From: Endothia cerciana
Taxonomy: Eukaryota > Ascomycota > Sordariomycetes > Diaporthales > Cryphonectriaceae
Direction of reading: 5' to 3'
DNA: 64,000 bases
NCBI GenBank assembly: GCA_026119935.1
Contig: JALRMH010000018.1
Location: forward strand, 124,001-188,000
The translations under genes were made by a program, and so were the position numbers. Shown here in pieces: positions 35,653 to 46,596 of this stretch. Under the pieces are notes generated by a model, which worked only from the letters and a program-made list of their open reading frames with translations, was not told where the DNA came from and made no database searches. How positions within the stretch are numbered: position 1 is the stretch's first letter; each line of letters begins with the position of its first letter.

Positions 35653-38173
35653 GGTGATGGCAATAGGACCGCAGTCTGTGCTACGTGATGTTGATTGTGG
35701 TGAAAGGCTGTGCAACGCAACACAAAATGCATTAGTCCGTACAAAGGCAAAGGCGAGTTTGAATGAGGTCGCTGGTTTGTTCGCGGTTGAAAGAGACGGA
35801 AAGGTCACAACGCGGAAAACGACAAAATGCAAAAATAAAGTGACAAATGATCACATTGTCAGCAGGACTCCAGAATTTCATAGAACAAAGCCAATAAGTC
35901 AGCAGCACCACACAGTGGTGTGCTGCAGTGGTTCAGAGGCTTTCGTCGTGGAATGCATTGGAAGACGAAGTCACGTCGTGTCAGAAGCCACAGTGAGCAG
36001 GGAGACGCGTATAGTGGTTTCTGCCTGCCGTGGAGGTGCTGAATTCGGCTGGCTCAGGCGAGACTCAGCCCCCACCAACTTCGCCGTCAGGAAGCACCCA
36101 CGGGGTCCCCTCATGGTGGCTCGTTGCGGCTCTTCCAGCTCCGATTCTATGAGTGCTCGCTTAATTTGACTTCAAGAAAACACAAGCCAAGAGAGGCGAG
36201 CCCGCCTCTACCATCCTAAAAGGTCAGGCAACAAGCTTGCCTCCGTCCGACCTGAGGCCGTAGAAAAGGTCCCAGCTGATGCCCATCACCATCGTCCTTC
36301 CGGTCATCATGTCCAGATGCAATCAGTCTTTGCTCCCTCGCGTTTTCAGATTCGACGAAGCGTTGTGAACTCCCGATCAACGCTTGCTCTTCGTCACGTG
36401 AGGGTGATCCCTCTTCCTTTCTGTCGCGGCAGCCAGAGATAGCGTCATCAGTCCAGCCCTCGGGTTATTTGACCAGATGTGTAGCTGGCGGAACGTCCCA
36501 AAAATCTTATGGCCGAGACCTGACTGGTTGAATACCAATGCGCAACGGCAACGCGTTAACATGTTCCCAAGATCAAAGATCAGCTCCAATAGCTTGCGTC
36601 ACATGAGAGATACGGCGAAGTGCTGCATTCTCGTCGTCACGCATGTGAACATCGGCCGGCCGGAGCAAGAAGTGTCTGCTGCTAACATAGATATGAGGCA
36701 GAAGCCGCTTCGGATCTTGCGACACGCAAGGTCGATCCTGTTCCGTCTACGACGTACCTGACGCTGCCTATGTCAAGGAACGGCTCCTCCTTTATAATGC
36801 GCCATGTCTCCGTTACAGCCGGTAATCAAGGTTTCCGATTCTTTTTGTTGACTGTCAGTCGGTTCAAGACACTGAATAAGCGAATGAATAATGCGCTCCT
36901 TGAAGCTCTGGCTGTCGAATTCGGAATACGGCTATCATGAGGATAAAATACAATGAGGCTCTGCTGAATCCGGAACAAGCGTGCCATTTTATCCAGGCCA
37001 GGTCATGGGCACACCTGTTCCATCTCGGCTGTCAATGACGAAAAATAGTCAACAACTTCAACAGCTCTAATTTCCCGGGGTTCATAAATCGATTTCTACG
37101 GAACCGTCCGAGGCTGGGTCCCAAGGTCCCGTGGACACCCAGCCGAACCCCGGCACCTGTCATCTCAAGACTGAGAAAGGCAGCGGCCCCACCATATAAC
37201 CTTCTTTTCAAAGTTGGTTACACATTAGGAACTTCAGATGGCAGCAAATGGGCCAAGCTAGTGACAGCTAAGGCCCAGCGGCAGTAACCAGTCTGTTCGA
37301 TAACCGTCGCACAGACGCCCAGGTGGTAAATGCCGTCTGCTTGGGAAGTGCCTGGTTGTTTGGCCTAGCCATGGACCTCGCTCTCAACCTGCCAGCCGGG
37401 CATCTGCTGGTTTTCGCAGCTCTGGCGTTGCTCACCGCTGCTCACCGCTGGATGTGAGGTAACCCAATTGACTTTCTGAAGCGGGCGAGAGAGCGGCAGT
37501 CAGGAGACACTCTTCGTTGGCTGCCGCGCAGATCACCACAACGCTATAGCCCAGCACCACATTTGACCATCGCCAGCGATCTCCTTGCATGATCTGCCCC
37601 TACATTGTCTCGCGCGTGTACTAAAGGGCTCCTGGGTGGCCACGGTCATGCTCCTCACCATGAATCTCGCTTTTCTTTTGCGCCTTGGTCTAGTTGGCGT
37701 CTCACCAGAACCTCGGAAGCAACCCTGGTGATCGCCCTTCTCAAACGCCTACGAGGTTTCCCTTGTCTGTGCCTCTGGGTGCTAGCTCGTGTTCTTAACT
37801 AGGTGGATGGATTACGAGGCGGGAAAACAATATTGAGAAGGAAGTTCACTGCCGGGGTTGACAAGGCCAATACAACCACAAGCATGAAATTGAGACGGGG
37901 GGGAGGGATGAACTCGATTCTGCCCTGCTTGCCGAGCGCATGGCAATGGACGATGTTCATACGTATCCCGCCGCGGCGTTCGGACGATCATCTGCTGGAA
38001 GGTTACCCATGACCTTCTCGCTTTCCCATCTCGGGCGCTCTGCCCCTTTCATCTCTTGGTTCTGTTGGCAAGCGATTTCTCCCATCTGCTTTGAAATTCT
38101 ATAGACTTGTTTCTTAGGGAGTCTTCATTCCGTGATCTGGCATCACCGATACTATTAGCAAGGCTCATATACT
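35653..38173. other. gene-free spacer
   Basis: About 2.5 kb between divergent WSS1 and aspartic protease genes. Reading frames are short and no motif, tRNA or repeat of note was recognised, apart from a short direct duplication (ctcaccgctg) near 37432. Promoters for both neighbours must lie at its ends. Confidence 0.5.
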
Positions 38174-39815
38174 ATGAAGCCCGTCGCCATCGCTACCCTT
38201 TGGGGGTCCCTCGCCGGGGCCGTTCCGGTCTCGAATGCGCTTGAGAATCTCCTGGACTTGACGACGGTGCAGGTCGAAGAGTTCGAGGTGTTGACCCTTG
38301 GCGGTATGACCCTTCGCGCTGATCAGGTCTATAATGAAGGGTTCATGACACCTGGTCGTGGTCCCAGAGCGTACCTTCAGTCCCTTGGGAAATACACCCA
38401 ACTTGGTGTTACCATAGACCCGAGCCTACTCTGTGTCGTCGATGAGATCCTCCAGGAGCTTGGTCTGAGCAGTCCAGGGGCCGCGGGAGGCGCGGCTGCC
38501 CTCGACAATTGCACGGCCATAATTGGTAGTAGCGGCAGCGCCTTCGGCGGACGGGGTGGACAGCGCGGTAATGGCCACCAGCCGAGTTCTGGTGGTAATG
38601 GCAGTGGTGTTGACAGGTGATCCTCCACAGGCAACGGCACCGCAACTTCCTCTGGCGCGTCCAAAGGTGAATATGCCCCCCCTGGCTTCTATCATTGCTC
38701 GGAGGCACCCTTTCTGACCTCAGCACAGGCTCGGCGTCTGCCATACCGACGATGAACGACGTGGAGTATCTCACACCCGTGCAGATCGGTACACCGCCGC
38801 AGACGGTGATGCTCGACTTCGACACGGGCTCCTCGGATCTATGGGTGTTCACCACACAGACGCCTCAGGAGCAGTCCCAGGGCCACCAGCTCTACGACCC
38901 GGGCGCCAGCTCGACGTCGTCCCAGATCGCCAACGCTGAGTTCCAGATCCAGTACGGTGACGGCAGTGGCGCCTCGGGCACCGTCTTCCGGGACACCGTC
39001 TCCGTCGGCGGCGTGAGCATCCAGAACCAGGCTGTCGAGGGTGCAACGATGGTGACTGGTTCATTCACCATGGACACGGCGTCGTCCGGGCTGCTGGGTC
39101 TCGCTATGGACAGCATCAACCAGGTGACCAACGGCGGCACCACGCCTGACCCGCAGAAGACCTTCTTCTTCAACGCCTTGGGTGACCTGGCCATGCCGCT
39201 TTTCACTGCCAACCTGAAGCATGGCACCGGTATGAAGCCCCAGGATGCGCGAACAAGGCATATATCAGAGCCCGTAATACTAACACACGCACCCATCTAG
39301 CCGGCAACTACAACTTTGGCTTCGTCGACCAGTCCGAGTTCACCGGCAGCGTCAATTTTGTCCCCGTCAACACCAGCCAAGGCTTCTGGCAGTTCTCGGC
39401 CAGTGGCTTCGCCGTCGGCCAGGGCCAGCCGACCGCGCTCCCGCACCAGGCCATCGCCGACACCGGCACGACGCTCATGCTGATGCCTGACGAGGCGGTC
39501 GAGGCGTACTACGCGCAGATCCCCTCAGCGCAGAACAGCCAGCAGGCGGGCGGCTTCGTGTTCAACTGCAACGAGACCGTTCCCTCGTTCACGGCCGTCA
39601 TCAGCGGGTACCAGGCCGTCGTCCCCGGCGACATCATCAAGTTCGCACCCGTGAGCGGGGACTCGATCCAGACCTCGCAGCTGTGCTTCGGTGGCATCCA
39701 GAGCAACAGCGGCTTGGGCTTTGCCATCTACGGTGACATCTTCCTCAAGGCGCAATTCACTGTGTTTGATGGTGGGAACATGCGCATTGGCTTTGCTGCC
39801 AAGCCAGGTAACTGA
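38174..39815 (+). CDS. secreted pepsin-type aspartic endopeptidase (A1 family)
   Basis: Four exons (38174-38567, 38631-38666, 38729-39229, 39301-39815) give 481 residues. The N-terminus MKPVAIATLWGSLAGAVPVSNA is a signal peptide. An approximately 130-residue propeptide with a glycine/serine-rich end follows, then the mature enzyme starting near VEYLTPVQIGTPPQTVMLDFDTGSSDLWVF (first catalytic Asp, D175). The second catalytic motif is AIADTGTTLMLMP (D364). Two cysteines in exon 4 (NCNET and SQLCFGG) fit the conserved disulfide, and the C-terminus is GDIFLKAQFTVFDGGNMRIGFAAKPGN. Reading straight through exon 1 meets an in-frame TGA. A 63-bp intron (GTAATG to CCACAG with a TTGAC branch site) removes it and keeps frame. 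It has no GPI-type tail, so it is probably an extracellular acid protease. The propeptide is longer and less conserved than in aspergillopepsins. Confidence 0.9.
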
Positions 39816-40501
39816 AAGAGAAAGAGAAAAAGAAAAAGAAAAAAGGGTGCAGGCCTACATAGATTTTGTCATTCCAGAGCCTGTCGGCCGGCCTTGGAAT
39901 TAAATTGCGATAATAGGGCATGGGTGATGACGCCGTTTAGCACGGGCAGAGGTTGCAGCGCAGCCCATTGTCTATCGATGTGCCAACGTGAAAGACCGGG
40001 TCCACGTCTGGGCCGTGTACCTAGGCGCACGTTGGATAATGAAGAGATGGAAGAACGAAATACCGACCCAGATACTGCAGATTAAATTAGGGCAATGGGA
40101 ATGCAGACAATCATAAAAAAAGTAGAGTCTCAAAAAATTTATATGAAGTTGATGTTGCCGCGTTGTCCAAGTCCCCAGCGTGTTTGGTGTGTACTGTAAT
40201 TGGATTCCACTCGTTGCCTGGTCAACAGAAATGTGTTGTTGACTCCGCATATGAATACCATGTGGAAGTGGGCACAGACCAGTAAACAACGCGGCGTCTT
40301 CCTGTCAAGCGGTCTCCCCCCGCCGACCCACCCTTGACAACAAATACACGACCTCACTGCCTCATTTCATAGCGCATCGCAATTGATGTCACTTTGAGGC
40401 GATGCACTCTTCTTTCTAATTCTTCTACTAACCTCATTTCCGACGTCCATACGGCCAACACCCACAGGTCATCCATCCATCGCGACAATCCCAAATCCAC
40501 C
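39816..40501. other. spacer with A/G-rich tract after the protease gene
   Basis: 686 bp between two plus-strand genes. A GAAAAAG-type purine tract directly follows the protease stop codon. The ATG of the next gene lies in a CCACCATGG context. Confidence 0.5.
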
Positions 40502-43500
40502 ATGGAGCCCCCAGCCTCACCGCCCAAGCGCATCACCCGAGCGAGAGCCGCAAAGACTGCAACATCAAGCACGGCGGCTTCTGCAGCAAGGTCCGCCAAG
40601 GCCACAACCAATGTAGCAAGCAAGGCGAAGGCGGCTCGTGCCGCGGCGACTAGTTCCACGACCGCTTCATCAGGTGCTGCCCCAGCAGCCAGGAGATCGA
40701 CCAAGCGTAAGACGCGTGAAGACGACCATGAAGATGAGAGCGAGGTCGAGACAGCCGCCAAGCGCGCGGCACCCGCCTCGAGGACCGCCACGGCAGCCAC
40801 TCGAGGCCCCGGTCGACCCAGGAAGGTCGCCGAGCCAGAGCCCGAGTCAACTTCTCGAGCAAAGCGTGGCCGGCCAGCCAAAAAGCCCGCCACAGGGCTC
40901 GTGAAGGAGGCCGGCCCAACCAGAGCGACCCGGACACGGGCTAAAAAGATTCGAGACGAGGAGGCAGAAGAAGAAGAGGGGGAGGAGGATGACGACAGGG
41001 ATGCAGACGACCTCACGCCCGAGCCCATCATCAAAAAGCGTGGTCGCCCGGCACGTCCCGCCACCACTGCGAGTGCGCCTACCTCCAAGCCTGTCAAGAA
41101 GACAGTGACCTTTGCGGAGCCTGACAAGGAGAATGTTGTTCCGGTTACAGGTGCGAGGAAAACTGCCGCCGCCAGGAAGCCAGCGGAGGCGACACCAGCC
41201 ACCGGTATGCGCGCAAAGCCTGTTCGGAAGCCTGCTGGCACCGGTCGCATCACGAGGACGACCGCCACCACGAAGAAGAGCACCAACGACAGCACCGGAG
41301 AGAAGGAGGCACCGATGCCGCTGAGTCCTAAGAAGATCTCCCAACTGTCGGTGAATAGGGATCGCGATGCGGACTCCGAGGATGAGCTTGCTATGGATAG
41401 GACACCTGTGAGACCGTTCCACCAGAGCCCCGTGAAGCCTCGTGTTGGCAGAAAGCCTGCAACCAAGGTCCACGATGACCACACAGATGATGAAGAGGAG
41501 GATATTGCACTGCCACCTGCGGAATCTACCGTCTTGCTCGGAAGCCCGATGCGGCGCCCACCGCAATCGCCCTTCAAGAACTCCATGAAGTCCCCTGCCA
41601 AGCGGATCGAGGGACTGCAGTTGGGTCTTCCTGCTGCTGCAGAAGCTCTGCAGTCCAGTGCAACGCCATTCAAGGCATCTCTCCTGCAATCGCCAGCGAA
41701 GCGACCACCCATGCCCATGAAGACTATCGACTCGGATCCGTTCAGCTCGCGCGAACCAACTGTTGCTTCTCCTTTCAAACAATCACTGCTTCAGTCGCCA
41801 GCAAAGCGCCCATTCTCACCTGTCAAGCCACGCACGGAGCCGGAGGAGACCACTGAGAGACGCTCTCCAGCCCCAACTCCCGTCTTGCTCTGTTCTCCTC
41901 CTGCCGTCGAGGAGAGCGAAGAAGCTGAGCTGGGCCAACAGGCCAAGCCTACTGGGGAGACGGTAGAGAATGACGAGGAAGCGAGTTCTATAGCGAAGCC
42001 AGACTTCAACGGGCGAATGTCAACATTGCTGCCACGCGAAGCTGATCCCGCCCTCGATCGCTCTACGACGCCGGGCGATGAGTCGGCCCAAGACGACGAC
42101 TGTGAGACCGTCGTTCTCGGAGAGGAGGAGGAGGAGGAGCAGGAGGGCAGGGATGATGTAGAGATTCTTGAGGACTCGGGGGACCCTATGATCATTGACG
42201 AACATGAGCTCGAGGTTGTGAACGATGAACCCGGCGATGTCAGCACCACACCGCCGGACTCCCCCTCACAAGAAGCATTGGGCATGTTTGGGCTTCGGCA
42301 AAAGGACGTGCTTCCTTTCGACACAACTTACTCAGAGTCGGATGATGAGCACACTCGAGTTATGACGCCCAACATCGCCTCCCCTGTAAAGGAGATAAGA
42401 GGCAGCATAATGAAGCCTCGAACCTCCGGCCTCGGGTTCACGCCACTAGCTCGTCGTTTCGACGACGAATGGCGAACTCGCAGCCCTCACAAGCCAACGA
42501 CACCAATGGCTGAGAAGTCTGGACACGCTCAGGAGAACACGACGGAAACGCAATTCTTCGAGGATGAGATGTGCGCCCTCCCGGACGAGGAAGCCAAGGA
42601 GCCTGCTAATGATGCCGACTCGCTTGCTGGCGTTCCGGAGATTAAGGATCCCGTATTGGAGGACATATCTATAACGGAGGAGGACCTGGAGCTCGCGGCC
42701 GAGGCGAATGAGATGTCGATGATGTCCCCTGAGCATGTTGAGTCGATGCTCAACCTCGATGGCAACGATGACTCGGTCTCCGAGGCTAGCCAGGAGTACG
42801 GCGACGAGAATGCCGTTCCAGCTCAGATGGTCAATGGCGTTTTGGTCCCTCCAGTCACTCCTCAGAGGCCAGTCAGACGCGAGTTCCACACCGTGTCTAA
42901 GATACCACTGAAGCCCGCAGACGAGTCCACTCCGGTGGCTCAGCCTTCTCTGAAGAAGCGGAGACACAGCATCTCCCGCCTCCCGGTGCCTCGGCCTACC
43001 CACAATCTTTCCAGGAGCGCTACTGTCATCTCCTACTCGCCAACTAAGGATAGGAATGTCGATGCTGCTTTCGAAGAGGCCGCGATGGAAGAGAGCCTCC
43101 TCGAACGATCAGGATCGGTGCCACCTCCTGAGACTCCATCCAAGCCCCAGACTTGGCCGCAACCAGAGACTCCTGCACGGACTCCCCGTCCTGATGTCCA
43201 CCCAACTCTGCTCCGTGGAGCAGTCGTTTTTGTTGATGTTCATACTATGGATGGCGCTGATGCCAGCGCTATCTTCATCGAGCTCCTCACCCAGATGGGT
43301 GCTCGGTGTGTCAAGAGCTGGCACTGGAACCCCAGTGACGAAGATGCGTCTTCTAAGATTGAAATCACGCATGTGGTGTACAAGGATGGCGGCAAGAGTA
43401 CGATGGACAAGGTCCGTGAAACTGAAGGGCTCGTACAGTGTGTCGGTGTGGGTTGGGTCCTAGAGTAAGTTGCACCGCGGACTGTTCCATTTTTTGCATT

Positions 43501-44162
43501 CCATACTGACTGATCGTGCCAGCTGTGAACGTGCAAATGAGTGGCTTGATGAAGCCCCCTACTACATCAACACGTCGCTCGTCCCTCGCGGCGGCGCCCG
43601 GCGCAGAACGCTCATGGAACCCAAGGCACTCGCCGAACACGACGGCACACTGGTGCCGGACTCGGCTGTCCGCAACGCGGGACGGGAATGTAGGACCGCA
43701 CCCACAACGCCTGCATCCGCAAACCGTCGTGACAGTAGCCTCTGGATGCACTCGCCAGACGATTTGGAGAACGCCAGTGACTTTGATCTCAATGACCTCG
43801 ACTTCGACGTCCCGGCGGGCCACGAGGACTGGTACAATACCGCACCTCTGACACCCGTGCCCAAGACGCCCGCGCCGGATGCCATCCACCGTTTCGCGAT
43901 GGAGATTGAACCGGACACGCCGACAACTGACGCTGACGACGAGAACATTGGCATCGAGAAGATGCTATCCCGGGAGCAGCTGATCCAGCGCACATGCCCA
44001 CCCAAGGCCCAAGACATGTATGAGCACATGGGCGCTGGCATTCTTGGTCTGCAGAGAGATGAGAGCGTGGCGAGGAGACTGATGGATGCGCGCCGCAAGA
44101 GTCTGGCTTTCGCACCTAAAATCTCGAGCCCGCTGGCTAAGAGTTGGAAGGATTGGAACTGA
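40502..44162 (+). CDS. AT-hook and BRCT domain nuclear protein
   Basis: Two exons (40502-43464, 43523-44162) give 1200 residues. The N-terminal region is basic and alanine-rich with three AT-hook-like motifs (GPGRPRK near 103, KRGRPAKK near 121, KKRGRPARP near 178), suggesting minor-groove DNA binding. The centre holds repeated S-P-x-K/R CDK-type sites, including three related SPAKR cassettes, and long acidic stretches. A BRCT domain lies at about 900-1020 (LLRGAVVFVDVH to ITHVVYKDGG to VGWVLDCERANEWLDEAPYYI). The intron falls exactly within the last BRCT helix and the splice restores WVLDCE. The combination suggests a cell-cycle-regulated chromatin or DNA-damage protein, possibly microcephalin-like in its BRCT, but I cannot name an orthologue. 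A 474-codon antisense frame inside it is a composition artefact. Confidence 0.88.
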
Positions 44163-45209
44163 GATACACTGGTATTCTTTCCTTATGAGAACTGCGGTCA
44201 TTCGTTTGCATTGATGTATGGCGCTTCTGGCTGGCGTTTACGCGGTATGTTTGGAGTCAAGGGCTTTATCTAACCACACTCTTTTATTTCTGGAGGCAAT
44301 GGAGGAACTCACATGCCCACGGATCAGAGCTCAGACTATCGTGGATGCCAATCAATATTGAGTCTTCAATATCATATTGCCCCGTTTTTAGGCGCTGCCA
44401 AGAGACCAAGTGGTAGCAACCATGCGAAGATCGGCATGCGGCAGCGAATGCAAGGAACAAGCATGTCAACTATTCTTTCGAAATATTTTGCCCAACGGCC
44501 ATGAGACAGACGTGGGGACCTGAGGAGGTCTAAGCACAGCACAATTAGCTTACGTTCATCGTTCCCGGATCATCACGGCCGGGAGTGAGAAGGAGGCGCA
44601 CTTGATACGTTCCATTGCGGCCACTAGCCATCGGTGATATGCCGCACCAGACGGGTCCGAGGCGAGTCTCAAGGTGATCTGATTAGAAGCAGCATGAGAA
44701 GACACCGACTGTCTCTCCAAGCACACATTGCCTAGCCAACCCAGTGGGACTTTGGATTATAGTAATGTGCTACAAGTCTACTCTTTTGCCTCTGACTGCA
44801 CTTGGAACAGCCCCGACTCCTAATACGCGCTCGTCTACTTTTAAGTCTTCTCCTCATGCTGAATATTACTCTTTGATATACAGCATTAAGCTGCCCTGGC
44901 TTGTCCAACTCGGGCTTTGACCCCCTCACCATTTAGCTCAAAGATCTCCATTTCCAGCAGCCTTGGTTGACCCCAGGAACCCCGTCTCTTCGTCCCGAGC
45001 GGCAAGAGTTAGATAAATCGGATCAACAACGAGCTCCACGATGAGAGGGGAAGAAAAAAAAAGAAAAAAAAAATTCTACGATGTAGAAAGCGACCACACC
45101 ATTTCACGCGAAAGGCCCGTTGGTACCGTGCGGATGCTAGGCGCCAGAGGAGGGCAGGGTTGGCATGATGATATTGACGATCGCAAGCTCTTCCGTATTG
45201 TTGAAGTTT

Positions 45210-45224
45210 GGGGGGGGGGGGGGG
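45210..45224 (+). repeat. poly-G run (15)
   Basis: Fifteen consecutive G, non-coding, 630 bp upstream of the tRNA-Ala gene. Confidence 0.9.
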
Positions 45225-45853
45225 CTCGTTCTAGAGGACGGTATTTCAAGGAGGGTACCTCATGCTACACTCCTGCTTATAGATGTTCTCATCTGGTGGT
45301 TGTCATGGGTACCTCCAGGGTTTACAAGTACACCCCTACGACGAGGCCATAAATCAGGTATTTTCTGATACGTACCTTCGGCGGCAACGTCAAGGAGAGA
45401 CCGAGTAGATCCAGTCACATCAGGATCTCCCAAAGACCGAGTAGTGGGTATCCTATCACTTGGGCCTGTTTCACTGTGCTGAGCGGATTCCGTAGTAGTT
45501 CTTATTATACAGGTTTAGATTTCCTTTCAGCTGAGTTTTTTGCCCGTCCCGGTATGGAGACCTCTTCTTCCCAGGGGTAGGAGGAGGGTATTACAAGAAT
45601 AAAAGAAGAAGAAAAAGACCAACCGGACTGGCCACACTCCTCTCTATCCCTCACATGTTGCAGACTCTGATCCATGAGTCCATGACTATCCTCCTGAAAT
45701 GTTTTTGGAGGGAGAAAAAGAAACGCGAGGCATAGCTGGCCGTCCAGATCCTCCTAGGGCTGCAGCGGGTCCGGTCCACTTCCTCCCACAACAGCCCATA
45801 CTCTGCTACTGAAATTGCAATATCCACCTCGAACTTGAGAATCGAAAGTCCAA

Positions 45854-45938
45854 AGGCGCATGGCTTAGTGGTATAATACTCCCTTCGCAGTCCACTCGAA
45901 GCTGGGAGTGGTCCTGGGTTCGATTCCCAGTGTGTCCA
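45854..45938 (+). tRNA. tRNA-Ala (anticodon CGC), with 13-nt intron
   Basis: The T arm is CTGGG/TTCGATT/CCCAG, and TGGCTTAGTGG gives the start of the D arm. The anticodon stem CTCCC pairs with GGGAG and encloses TTCGCA, with an intron (GTCCACTCGAAGC) at position 37/38. The anticodon CGC reads GCG. The acceptor strand AGGCGCA against TGTGTCC contains the G3:U70 wobble that identifies alanine tRNAs, but the first pair would be A:C and the D stem is weak. The gene may therefore be slightly degenerate or the exact 5' end may differ. Confidence 0.7.
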
Positions 45939-46596
45939 AACATCCAGGTCGGAGTCTCCGGCAATATTTCTAAGTTTCTCTGTCGTCGAACATCTTTACT
46001 CAACGACTATTTCAGTCAATCAGGGTTAGGGTCATGAGGACGTATATAGGGTCATCCATGCTGAAGGACCTCTGTTATCAGAATATATACAATGTAAAAG
46101 AACCTTGTGTGTCTTACGCCAGCCTATAAGGAGGTGCCGTCTTGCCTATGTGGTTCTTCCCACACTTGTCTTTGAATCACATCAAATGAACTTGACAGGG
46201 GTATTATGTGACAACGTTACAAGAGGCAGACAGTCCCGGAAGGAAAAGAAAGGGCAAAGATAAGAGGGAGGAAAGAGAGAAAGAAAGATCAAAAAGAAGG
46301 AAAGAAAAATAACCCCCCGCCCAGAATCTCCAGCATATAGAAGGCCTTCAGCCCCTGTGACCCCGGACCATGAGTGGATGGGTCCGGGGGCATAACCTTA
46401 GAGACGGCGCGACGCGCGTTCCACTCCCCGACCTTTATCTTTGGACATCTGCACGATGACCTGACTTGATAAGACCCTTGCAGTCGCCACCTCCTGCCAA
46501 CAGCTCTTAACGACTCGGGACTCCCACTCTGCTCCTTTTGTGTCCTTTTTGACTACGCCATGATGACTTCCTCACGGTGACGAGACCGGAGACAAG

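Larger units (their letters stand above)
44163..46596. other. spacer carrying a tRNA gene
   Basis: About 2.4 kb between plus-strand genes. It contains a 15-base G run (45210), purine-rich stretches (45030-45075, 46240-46310) and the tRNA-Ala at 45854. No protein gene was recognised. Confidence 0.5.

Noticed and set aside
40354..41778. 474-codon minus-strand ORF with apparent hydrophobic runs
   Set aside because: Antisense to the lysine/alanine-rich start of the AT-hook/BRCT gene. Reversed codons yield Leu/Val/Phe runs that imitate membrane segments.
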